This document shows positions 1 through 7,375 of a DNA stretch of 15,329 nucleotides, piece after piece; position 1 is the first letter of the stretch, and the number at the start of each line of letters is the position of its first letter. The position numbers and the translations under genes are program-made. Below the pieces are notes generated by a model, which saw only the letters and a program-made list of their open reading frames with translations, had not been told where the DNA came from and ran no database searches. Source of the DNA: JBFWIL01 sp050256015 (GTDB lineage: Bacteria; Bacteroidota; Bacteroidia; Bacteroidales; Prolixibacteraceae); NCBI GenBank assembly GCA_050256015.1, contig JBFWIL010000034.1, positions 1 to 15,329 of the forward strand, written 5' to 3'.

Positions 1-90
1 AGTCCGATAAAGGTTAAAAACACGGATAAAATAACTTATTCCTTTGCTCCTCATTCCTTTACAATGATCAAAGGAAAGATCAAACAGTAA
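1..90 (+). CDS. C-terminal fragment of a probable GH51-type alpha-L-arabinofuranosidase (partial)
   Basis: Frame 1 is open from the window edge to a TAA stop at 88-90 and encodes 29 residues ending in SFAPHSFTMIKGKIKQ. The 'aPhSfTmik' pattern resembles the last beta strand of the C-terminal domain of GH51 alpha-L-arabinofuranosidases, which release arabinose from arabinan and arabinoxylan side chains. The next gene on the same strand is a GH127 beta-L-arabinofuranosidase, which fits an arabinose-release locus. Only the tail is visible, with no catalytic residues, so the family call is an inference; the coding frame itself is well supported by the clean stop and by the neighbour's promoter downstream. 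Another glycosidase with a similar C-terminal beta sandwich is possible. Confidence 0.45.
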   Translation, partial: SPIKVKNTDKITYSFAPHSFTMIKGKIKQ

Positions 91-183
91 TTTAACACAG
101 AATCCGGGATACTAACCGGCGCTTCCAAAAGATGAACCATTCTTGGCAGAATCACATGAGGCCTGCCGGGAAAACGAATGATT

Positions 184-199
184 TTATACTTTTGTATAA
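184..199 (+). promoter_or_regulatory. -7 promoter element of the GH127 gene inside a small palindrome
   Basis: TACTTTTG at 187-194 matches the Bacteroidota -7 consensus TAnnTTTG exactly. It lies 24 nt upstream of the ATG at 219. No convincing -33 TTTG is visible. The box sits within an inverted repeat, TTATAC-TTTT-GTATAA (184-199, 6-bp arms), which could be an operator or a chance product of AT-rich sequence. A transcription start just downstream of the box rules out upstream in-frame start codons. Confidence 0.6.
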
Positions 200-218
200 C
201 ACGCTAAAATCCATACTT

Positions 219-2186
219 ATGAAACGATGTCACCTGCTTTTAATACTTATTCTTATCCCATTTCTGGGGTGTCAGCAAAAACAGGATAAAAATTCGCAGC
301 AGATTGCTGCTGCCGATTACCCTATAAGCGGGGTTCCGTTCAACGAAGTCCGTCTCGCTGATTCCTTCTGGCTTCCCAGGATCGAAACCAACCGGACAGT
401 GACCATCCCTGCCTCATTTGCCAAATGCGAAGAAATGGGGCGCATGGACAATTTCCTGATCGCCGGGGGCAGGATGGAAGGCCCGGTAAAAGGAGAAATG
501 CCTTTTGATGATACGGATGTCTATAAGATCATCGAAGGGGCTTCCTATTCATTGACGACGACCCCCGATCCGGAACTGGATGCGTACGTCGATTCAGTTA
601 TCGGTTTGATTGCCATCGGGCAGGAGGCCGACGGGTACCTCACCACTTACAAGAGCATCGATAGCACGCATTCTCCGGCGGCGTGGTGTCCGGCTGGCGG
701 ACGCTGGGAACACCTGGAGTGCAGCCATGAACTGTACAACAGCGGTCACCTGTTCGAAGCCGCTGCCGCCCATTACCGGGCAACGGGAAAAACGAACTTC
801 CTGAATATCGCCACAAAAAATGCCGATTTGCTGGTAAACGTTTTTGGGGCCGACGGGAACACCCGGGTACCTGGACACCAGATCGTGGAAACCGGGCTGA
901 TCAAGCTGTACCTGATCACCCGTAAACAGGAATACCTGGATCTGGCCCGTCATTTTCTGGATACGCGTGGCGACAGCACCAAGCGGGAACTCTGGGGCCC
1001 CTATAACCAGGATCATAAGCCTGTGACAGAACAGGACGAGGCCGTGGGCCATGCCGTGCGGGCCGGCTACATGTACGCCGGGATGACCGATATCGCGGCT
1101 TTATACAAGGATGAGGCATATAAAAATGCTGTCGATAAGATCTGGGAAAATGTGGTTTATAAGAAACTGTACCTCACCGGCGGGGTCGGTTCCCGTCACG
1201 AAGGGGAGGCATTTGGCGAAAATTATGAGCTGCCCAACCTGACGGCTTACAACGAGACCTGCGCGGCTATTGCCAACGTCTATTGGAACTACCGGATGTT
1301 TTTGCTGCACGGCGATTCAAAATACATGGATATTTTGGAAAGGAGCCTTTACAATGGGGTTATTTCAGGAGTTGGCCTGGACGGGAAAACCTTTTTCTAT
1401 CCCAACCCTTTGGAATGCGACATGGCGTATAAATTTAACAGCGGAGGGAGTCTGACCCGCGAACCCTGGTTCGACTGTTCCTGCTGCCCGACCAACCTGT
1501 GCCGCTTTATGCCCTCTGTACCGGGGTACATTTATGCCCAGGCCAAAGGGAAGGTATATGTAAACCTGTTTATACAAAGCGACACGGAAATAAATATAGG
1601 GGGCACTTCAGTCAATCTGGACCAGCAAACGGAATACCCCTGGGATGGTGCGGTAAAAATCGAAGTTTTCCCTGAAAAGAATACAGCATTCACCTTGTGC
1701 CTGCGTATCCCGGGCTGGGTGGAAAACCGGCCTGTTCCGGGCGATTTGTATCATTATGAAAACACCGGGGAAGAACAGGTAAGCCTCCGGGTAAACGGGG
1801 ACCCGGTAGAGGTGGTGAATGAAAACGGGTATGCCGTTTTAACCCGGGAATGGGAGCCAGGCGATGTGGTGGAATATTTGCTCCCGATGGCGATCCGAAA
1901 AGTAAAGGCGAACGGGCTGGTTGAAGACGACAAAGGCAAAGTGGCCATTGAACGCGGCCCGGTTGTTTATTGTATTGAAGGTATCGACAACCCGGCATTC
2001 GATCAGTTGAAGATCTCGTCCGGCACCAGGCTTACCGCTGCATTTAACGCGGGTTTGCTTGATGGTGTGGAAGTTATTTCGGCACAAGGGGGCCCGGCCG
2101 GTGAACAATTCACGGCCATACCCTATTTTGCATGGAATAACCGCGGCGCCACCAAAATGAAAGTCTGGATCCCTCTTTACAGGTAA
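219..2186 (+). CDS. GH127 beta-L-arabinofuranosidase (DUF1680 family), lipoprotein
   Basis: This 655-aa glycoside hydrolase probably removes beta-L-arabinofuranosyl residues, as in beta-1,2-linked arabinooligosaccharides of hydroxyproline-rich plant glycoproteins. The length nearly equals Bifidobacterium HypBA1. The catalytic and zinc residues of the family are visible: GEAF with acid/base Glu330, the ETC motif with Glu346 and Cys348, and CSCC at 420-423, where Cys422 corresponds to the Cys nucleophile and Cys423 to a further zinc ligand. The N-terminus is a lipoprotein signal with an FLGC lipobox, so Cys18 is lipidated and the enzyme is probably exported to an envelope membrane. The frame is open back to an ATG at 132, but the start at 219 is chosen because it gives the signal peptide and because a -7 box lies between the two. 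It follows a probable GH51 arabinofuranosidase tail, supporting an arabinose-release locus. The protein looks intact. Confidence 0.9.
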   Translation: MKRCHLLLILILIPFLGCQQKQDKNSQQIAAADYPISGVPFNEVRLADSFWLPRIETNRTVTIPASFAKCEEMGRMDNFLIAGGRMEGPVKGEMPFDDTDVYKIIEGASYSLTTTPDPELDAYVDSVIGLIAIGQEADGYLTTYKSIDSTHSPAAWCPAGGRWEHLECSHELYNSGHLFEAAAAHYRATGKTNFLNIATKNADLLVNVFGADGNTRVPGHQIVETGLIKLYLITRKQEYLDLARHFLDTRGDSTKRELWGPYNQDHKPVTEQDEAVGHAVRAGYMYAGMTDIAALYKDEAYKNAVDKIWENVVYKKLYLTGGVGSRHEGEAFGENYELPNLTAYNETCAAIANVYWNYRMFLLHGDSKYMDILERSLYNGVISGVGLDGKTFFYPNPLECDMAYKFNSGGSLTREPWFDCSCCPTNLCRFMPSVPGYIYAQAKGKVYVNLFIQSDTEINIGGTSVNLDQQTEYPWDGAVKIEVFPEKNTAFTLCLRIPGWVENRPVPGDLYHYENTGEEQVSLRVNGDPVEVVNENGYAVLTREWEPGDVVEYLLPMAIRKVKANGLVEDDKGKVAIERGPVVYCIEGIDNPAFDQLKISSGTRLTAAFNAGLLDGVEVISAQGGPAGEQFTAIPYFAWNNRGATKMKVWIPLYR

Positions 2187-2216
2187 TGTATATATCCCGT
2201 CTTTTTATTAAACCGT

Positions 2217-4874
2217 TTAAAATTTATAAGTCAGTTCCGCTCCAAACAGGGCGGGTGCGCCGGCAATATAGGTTGGAATCCCAAAGTTCCGGCCTGTATT
2301 CCCGGCATCGATGATGTATTTTTCGTTTAAGGCATTATTTAAGAATACCTGGAATGAAATTTTAGGTTGATACAGGCTCAATCCGGCACGCAGGTTCAGT
2401 AACCCGTAAGCATCCTGCATCACCTCCGCCCCGTTATCTTCTTCAAAATAAACTTTCGATTTGTACGTATAGACCGGACGGATCAATGCACGCAGTTTCC
2501 TGTTAACCGGCATGTTCAGGTTCAACCCGAGTGCAAATGAATGTTTCGGGGTCAGACGGAACGTATTACCTGCATACTCCTGCGGATTCCCATCGGAGTC
2601 TTCATCGTCAAAAGTGGCATCAATAAAGGCATAATTACCGAACAGGTTTAACCCGTTATTCATTTGCCACCGGAAGGAGGCTTCAAATCCGTACGCGGTT
2701 GCATCGCCCGCGTCCTTCGTCACGATCTGAAGATCTTCAATGGACTGGGTCTGGAAATCGCTGTAATCATAATAGAAACCGGCCAGATCATAATAAAGCT
2801 GTTGATTTTGGCTTAATCCTTTCAATCCGGTCTCGTAATTCCATACAATTTCGTCATTCAGTTTCTCAACCTCGTAACTGCTGGTGAAGTCATCATTGGC
2901 TGCCGATTTGAACTGGATGACATTGGGACGGCGGCCCCTGGCAACGGTAGCATAGGCATTCAGTTTTGTCGTCACACTGAAATTTGCTGCTAAACGACCC
3001 ACCATAGAGGTATAAGTATCACTTTTTCTTATCTTTTCGGTAGGCATAAACAGATCATTCGTGCCTGCACTCCGGGCAAAACCGAGCGTTCCGTTATTCC
3101 CGTCCGGATCGGCGGTTACCTGATAGCCTGATTCAATGTCTTCAACGGTGAGACGCAGACCAGCCGTTAAGTTTAACCGGTTGCCGAGGTGGTAGGTGCC
3201 GTCCAAAAAAAACTCATAAGCCCGGTTTTTACCGTAGTTGGTATAACTTTCCCGGTGCAGGCTTTGCAAAGGCTGATGGAGAATGGCGTATAGCATTTGG
3301 GCAGAAGCGGGCAGCATGCTGACCGGCACGGCCAACGGCCAGGGCTCGGACAATAATTCGGAAAGGGAAGAAATGGTAATGGGTACCCCGTTCGTCAGTA
3401 AAGGCATTGCCTGTAACTGCATGTTTACCGGAGTTCCCAGCATCGCCGACAATGCCTGGTTCAATGGGTCCAGCATGGTGGTATTTACAGAAGGTGCAAT
3501 AAGCGGCGACATTAAAACGCCTAAACTTTGTTCGTTGGTTTCCAGGGGAACATGAGCAAAGCCGTCTTCAAAGAAGTAGCTCATTCCCCCAAAGCCCTCC
3601 AGCTTTCCGCCGATATTGAAATTGGCTCGTATTTCCTCGCTGAATTGTTTGCCGAAGGCGTCTTCGGCAAACAATAAGGCCGGTGCTGCGGTTCCGTCGG
3701 CATCGAACAGCTCGTAGGAATCGAATTCCCGGTAGGCGGTAGTGGAAGTGAGGCTCAGCTTGGGAGAAAAGGAATGACGGGCAATCAGCGTGCTTCCCCA
3801 TACTGTCCGGTCTAGTCCCAACTCTTTTCCTGCTTCCAGGTCGGCCGTGGTCCAGGGGGCCGTATCTCCTCCGGCGGGGGCATAGATTCCGCTTTTAAAG
3901 GAGGTTCCCGGGGGTGTGTCGTTTTGGTAGTTGTAAATAAAATTGATGGTGGTGCAGGAACCGGACTGGTATTTTAGGGCCAGCCGGAAAGCTTTGGTAT
4001 CTTTTCCGTTCAGACGGCCGCCGGATCGGTTTTTGATAAAACCGTCATGTTCCTTGTAAATGCCGGACAACCGTAAGAACAGCTTGTCTTTGACAACAGG
4101 GGTGTTAAAAAAACCTTCCAGGTGGGTATAATTATAGTCGCCATAACCTGCCGTTAGCGATCCTGACGTATTGTTTTGCGCCTTATTCTGAATAAAATGA
4201 ACAGCCCCGGTCTGGGCTCCCCGTCCGAACAGGGTTCCCTGCGGACCTTTCAGTACTTCAACTCTTTCCATATCGTAGACTTCGACCACCGAGCCGCGCG
4301 ACTTGCTGATGGAAACACCGTCTTGAAACACGGATACACGGGGTTCCACATTGGAAGCTCCGTTATCGCTGGTAATTCCACGGATGACAAAACCCGGATT
4401 GTTCGGGCTTTGCAACTGGACCTGCATGCCGGGAATAAATTCAGAGAGTTCATCCAGTTCGGTTATGCCGTTTTGTTCCAGAAATCCGGTGTTTAGGGAA
4501 GTCAGGGCTGCAGGAATTTCCTGCACCGGCTGTTCCCTTTTTTGGGCCGTGACAATAAGGCCTTTCAGTACGATGCTTTTTTCTTTCAGAACAAAATTTT
4601 TTTCTGTAGGAAGAGCCAGCCGTATTTTTTCGGTATAAGTTTCGTAGCCGGTAAATGATACCGAAACCGTGCAAGATCCCGGATCCAGTTTGTTGAGCTG
4701 ATAGTTTCCGTTAAAATCGCTTGTCGTCCCTTTTTCATATTCCCGGATATAGATGACGGCCCCGGGCAGAGGATTATAGAGCTCATCGGTTACACAGCCT
4801 TTCAGACTGAGTTCCTGGGCGATCAGCATATTTGCTGAAAAACAAAGCAGGAAACTGCATACGAACATCTTCAT
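2217..4874 (-). CDS. TonB-dependent outer-membrane receptor with CarboxypepD_reg-like N-terminal domain
   Basis: This 885-aa outer-membrane active transporter uses TonB/ExbBD energy to import a ligand that the sequence does not identify. In order it has a signal peptide (residues 1 to about 20, ending LIAQ), a CarboxypepD_reg-like beta domain (about 22-95, PLPGAVIYI...GNYQL), a plug domain (about 108-235, with VTAQKREQPVQEIP, PGFVIRGI and VEVLKGPQGTLFGRGAQTGA), a long beta barrel, and a C-terminal aromatic residue (LTYKF) expected by the BAM machinery. It lacks a SusD partner and is shorter than typical SusC proteins, so a siderophore, cofactor or other small ligand is as likely as a glycan. 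The frame extends to a TTG at 4898, but that TTG is part of the -7 box, so ATG 4874 is the likely start. A Met/Leu/Pro-rich segment of about 90 residues (451-541) is unusual for a barrel. The gene converges on the GH127 gene with a 30-nt gap. Confidence 0.88.
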   Translation of the reverse strand: MKMFVCSFLLCFSANMLIAQELSLKGCVTDELYNPLPGAVIYIREYEKGTTSDFNGNYQLNKLDPGSCTVSVSFTGYETYTEKIRLALPTEKNFVLKEKSIVLKGLIVTAQKREQPVQEIPAALTSLNTGFLEQNGITELDELSEFIPGMQVQLQSPNNPGFVIRGITSDNGASNVEPRVSVFQDGVSISKSRGSVVEVYDMERVEVLKGPQGTLFGRGAQTGAVHFIQNKAQNNTSGSLTAGYGDYNYTHLEGFFNTPVVKDKLFLRLSGIYKEHDGFIKNRSGGRLNGKDTKAFRLALKYQSGSCTTINFIYNYQNDTPPGTSFKSGIYAPAGGDTAPWTTADLEAGKELGLDRTVWGSTLIARHSFSPKLSLTSTTAYREFDSYELFDADGTAAPALLFAEDAFGKQFSEEIRANFNIGGKLEGFGGMSYFFEDGFAHVPLETNEQSLGVLMSPLIAPSVNTTMLDPLNQALSAMLGTPVNMQLQAMPLLTNGVPITISSLSELLSEPWPLAVPVSMLPASAQMLYAILHQPLQSLHRESYTNYGKNRAYEFFLDGTYHLGNRLNLTAGLRLTVEDIESGYQVTADPDGNNGTLGFARSAGTNDLFMPTEKIRKSDTYTSMVGRLAANFSVTTKLNAYATVARGRRPNVIQFKSAANDDFTSSYEVEKLNDEIVWNYETGLKGLSQNQQLYYDLAGFYYDYSDFQTQSIEDLQIVTKDAGDATAYGFEASFRWQMNNGLNLFGNYAFIDATFDDEDSDGNPQEYAGNTFRLTPKHSFALGLNLNMPVNRKLRALIRPVYTYKSKVYFEEDNGAEVMQDAYGLLNLRAGLSLYQPKISFQVFLNNALNEKYIIDAGNTGRNFGIPTYIAGAPALFGAELTYKF

Positions 4875-4895
4875 GGGAAAGGAATTTGGTTTTTT

Positions 4896-4916
4896 CAAAA
4901 GTAATTGGAATTACTT
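4896..4916 (-). promoter_or_regulatory. Promoter -7 box and 18-bp operator-like palindrome of the TonB-dependent receptor gene
   Basis: On the minus strand TACTTTTG (4903 down to 4896) is an exact TAnnTTTG match, 21 nt before the ATG at 4874. Overlapping it is AAGTAATT-GG-AATTACTT (4899-4916), an inverted repeat with two perfect 8-bp arms and a 2-nt centre. A dimeric repressor bound there would block the -7 box, so the receptor is plausibly regulated by ligand or metal availability. The regulator is not in the window. Confidence 0.55.
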
Positions 4917-5062
4917 GTTTTTTTATTGCATAACGTATTCATTTTTATTAATATACGATTAAGAAATTCTTCTTGTTTTTAATTGTATATTAACGGGGGA
5001 CAATCTTTCAGTTCATGTGTTTTGTCGTATCATTGCGGCACGGGATAATACGGATATAGCGA

Positions 5063-6070
5063 ATGAAAAAAGTATTATTTATTGCCGGTCATGCTGTTTT
5101 TTTGCTGCTGACGGCCTTGATTGTTTTTTATAGCTGGGCGAAGGAAGAATCGGGATGCTCCAAGTTGCAGCTGGTAGAAAAGCCGTTGCTCTGTCCCGGG
5201 ACGGGAAATGATTCTGTGCTATGTTTGATGAGCTATAATATGGGATATTTATCGGGTATGACCAATAATCTTGCTGTAGAACCGGAACGGGAGTTGTTTG
5301 CCGGCAACCGGAAAAAATTAATAAAAAAACTGGCTCGGCTGAAGCCTGATCTGCTTGCTCTTCAGGAAATTGATTATGGTAGCCGGCGTTCTTTCGGGGA
5401 AGATCAGCATGATACTCTTGCCAGCCGGTTTTTCCCTTATTCCCTGAAAGCCGTGAATTGGGATAAACGTTATGTGCCTTTTCCTTATTGGCCTCCGAAC
5501 GTACATTTTGGCAAAATACTGTCGGGGCAGTCCATAATGAGCCGCTGGCCTTTGGAATATCCTCAGCGACTTGTATTAAAGGAAGTTGCGTCAAGTCCGT
5601 TTTATTACCGGGCCTTATATCTGGATCGGCTGCTGGTCTCGGTTCGGGTGAAGCATCCTGCAGGCGACATTATTGTCATGAATATTCATGCGGAAGCATT
5701 TGACAGGCAAACAAGAGAAGAGCAGTTGGCCGGAGTATACCGGTTGTTTACGGAAACCCGGAAACAAGTGCCGGTTCTTTTACTGGGCGATTTTAACAGT
5801 ATTCCCGTAGCTGGTGAAAAATCCATCCGTCTTTTTCTGAATGATCCGGAAGTTGGATGTGCCGCCCTGTCTGCAGAAAATCAACCTTTCCCGCCTACTT
5901 TCCCTTCAGTGTGTCCGGCAGAGCGAATTGATTATATTTTTTACCCGAAAGCCTGTTTTGAAGAACTGGATAGTGGGGTGCTTACTGATTTCGGGCCTAT
6001 TTCCGATCATCTGCCTGTTTATGCCTGCTTAAAGATCAAATTATGCAGGGAAGAGTTCCACAGACCATAA
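5063..6070 (+). CDS. Endonuclease/exonuclease/phosphatase-family protein, membrane-anchored
   Basis: This 335-aa protein belongs to the Mg-dependent EEP (DNase I/sphingomyelinase/inositol phosphatase) superfamily, which cleaves phosphodiester or phosphomonoester bonds. All core motifs are present: Asn59 in LMSYNMG, Glu102 in LLALQEID (metal ligand), His209 in MNIHAE, Asp243 and Asn245 in LLGDFNS, Asp290 in ERIDYIF, and the SDH pair Asp315/His316 near the C-terminus. It should therefore be catalytically competent. Residues 6-24 form one hydrophobic segment, either an uncleaved membrane anchor or a signal peptide, placing the enzyme in the envelope. That suits a lipid, nucleotide or extracellular nucleic acid substrate better than intracellular DNA repair, but the substrate cannot be read from the sequence. 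It diverges from the TonB receptor gene across 164-188 bp. The start gives the expected hydrophobic N-terminus. Confidence 0.85.
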   Translation: MKKVLFIAGHAVFLLLTALIVFYSWAKEESGCSKLQLVEKPLLCPGTGNDSVLCLMSYNMGYLSGMTNNLAVEPERELFAGNRKKLIKKLARLKPDLLALQEIDYGSRRSFGEDQHDTLASRFFPYSLKAVNWDKRYVPFPYWPPNVHFGKILSGQSIMSRWPLEYPQRLVLKEVASSPFYYRALYLDRLLVSVRVKHPAGDIIVMNIHAEAFDRQTREEQLAGVYRLFTETRKQVPVLLLGDFNSIPVAGEKSIRLFLNDPEVGCAALSAENQPFPPTFPSVCPAERIDYIFYPKACFEELDSGVLTDFGPISDHLPVYACLKIKLCREEFHRP

Positions 6071-6362
6071 ACTGTTGGTCCGGGGATAAAAACAGCCGTA
6101 GGAATACCTTTTTATTGCGATGGAATTGCTTTCTTTGCTGGAAGACCTGGTCTGGCCTGACATCGGCATGGGAGGGGACCCGGGAAATCCGGACTCATGC
6201 CTGTTACTTGGCCCTCATGAAAGATCAGTAATTTAAACGAACGGACCTCAGCACGGATATGGCATAACAGGCCTGTCGGTTGGGGAGATCGGGCTTACCG
6301 GTCAAACGGAGAATCCGGAATTGTGCAACTGATGCCTTTGGTAGGTTAAAATAGAGAGTGGA
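6071..6362. other. Intergenic stretch without a supported gene
   Basis: These 292 bp separate the EEP gene from the GHMP kinase gene. No exact TAnnTTTG box, strong hairpin with a T-run, or RNA gene was seen. One short open frame (6120-6236, 38 codons) has no family resemblance and is not called. Confidence 0.5.
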
Positions 6363-7289
6363 ATGAAGTCTTTTTTTGCAAAGTTGCTTTTGTTTGGAGA
6401 ATATGGGTTGATGTTTGGTGGCCGTGCGCTGGCTGTTCCGTATCCCCGGTATGGGGGGCATTTTTTAAAACCTGCTGAAAAATGGATCGGTCAGCCGGAA
6501 GAAAATCTTTTCCGGACCAGCAACCGCGAGCTGGAACGTTTTGTCTCCTGGTTTGCTCATGAAGAACTGAATGATCGCATGTTTTTTCCGCTTAAGTTGG
6601 ACCGGCTGCGGAAAGATATTGGGGAGCAGCTCTGTTTCCAGTCGGATATTCCCCCGGAATATGGTATTGGCAGTTCCGGAGCCCTTTGTGCGGCATTGTT
6701 ATACAGCTACAGCTCGTATCCCCATGCGTTGAGCCTGATATGCCGCAGGCACAGCTTGACGGAAGCTCTGAAGCACGATTTTGTGCTGATGGAAGCTTAT
6801 TTTCACGGGCATAGTTCGGGGCTGGATCCTCTGGTCTCTTTTCTGCATCAGCCTGTTCTGTTTGACAATAGCCGGATTTCCCTTCCCCGGCTTCCTTTAA
6901 ACGGAGAACGTGTTTCGGCTTACCTGCTGGATACCGGCCAGCCCGGAGCCACGACGTCGCTGCTCAGTCTTTTTCTGGAGAAGATGGAAAATCCGGATTT
7001 CCGCGACCGGTTCCGGGGAGAGTACATGCCGGCTAACGACGGAGCCATTCAGTCATTTCTTGGGGGAGAACAGGATAGCTTGTTCGGTTACCTGCAGCGC
7101 ATCAGCCGTTTTCAGCTGAACCAGTTGCCTGAGATGATCCCTGCTGGTTATGTGCTTACCATGCAAAAACTGCTTGAACAAGGTATCCCTGTGAAACTTC
7201 TGGGATCCGGAGGGGGCGGGTACCTGTTGGCATTTGCGCATGCGGGTAAGGATTGTGTTTTGCCTGATCGCTGTCTGAAAGTTTTTTAG
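6363..7289 (+). CDS. GHMP kinase, mevalonate-kinase-like
   Basis: This 308-aa cytoplasmic small-molecule kinase of the GHMP superfamily transfers the ATP gamma-phosphate to an alcohol or acid group. The N-terminus KLLLFGEYGLMFGGRALAVP is motif 1 as in mevalonate kinases. YGIGSSGALCAA at 100-111 is the phosphate-binding motif 2. MEAYFHGHSSGLDPL (143-157) matches the mevalonate-kinase pattern E...HGxxSGxD, giving Glu144 (Mg ligand) and Asp155 (catalytic base). LGSGGGGYLLAF (280-291) is motif 3. It resembles the Bacteroidota GHMP proteins usually labelled mevalonate kinase or galactokinase. No other mevalonate-pathway gene is nearby, so the substrate is uncertain. The ATG follows a purine-rich gagagtgg sequence that could act as a ribosome-binding site. 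Confidence 0.82.
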   Translation: MKSFFAKLLLFGEYGLMFGGRALAVPYPRYGGHFLKPAEKWIGQPEENLFRTSNRELERFVSWFAHEELNDRMFFPLKLDRLRKDIGEQLCFQSDIPPEYGIGSSGALCAALLYSYSSYPHALSLICRRHSLTEALKHDFVLMEAYFHGHSSGLDPLVSFLHQPVLFDNSRISLPRLPLNGERVSAYLLDTGQPGATTSLLSLFLEKMENPDFRDRFRGEYMPANDGAIQSFLGGEQDSLFGYLQRISRFQLNQLPEMIPAGYVLTMQKLLEQGIPVKLLGSGGGGYLLAFAHAGKDCVLPDRCLKVF

Positions 7290-7375
7290 TTGGTTGTTTG
7301 GGGGGGTAGTTTTCTCATCATTAAAGAATTCCGGGATGCAGGGGGCTTAAACAATGGAAGAAAATTGCCTGAGCA

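Noticed and set aside
594..1052. 152-codon open frame antisense to the GH127 gene
   Set aside because: Same reasoning: it is a shadow of a clearly conserved enzyme, with no recognisable motif or promoter.
2208..2220. TTAAAC-C-GTTTAA palindrome in the convergent gap between GH127 and the TonB receptor
   Set aside because: Short, AT-rich and overlapping the receptor stop codon; a one-base loop cannot form a normal terminator hairpin.
6120..6236. 38-codon ORF between the EEP and GHMP kinase genes
   Set aside because: No family resemblance, no ribosome-binding site or promoter, and a length expected by chance.
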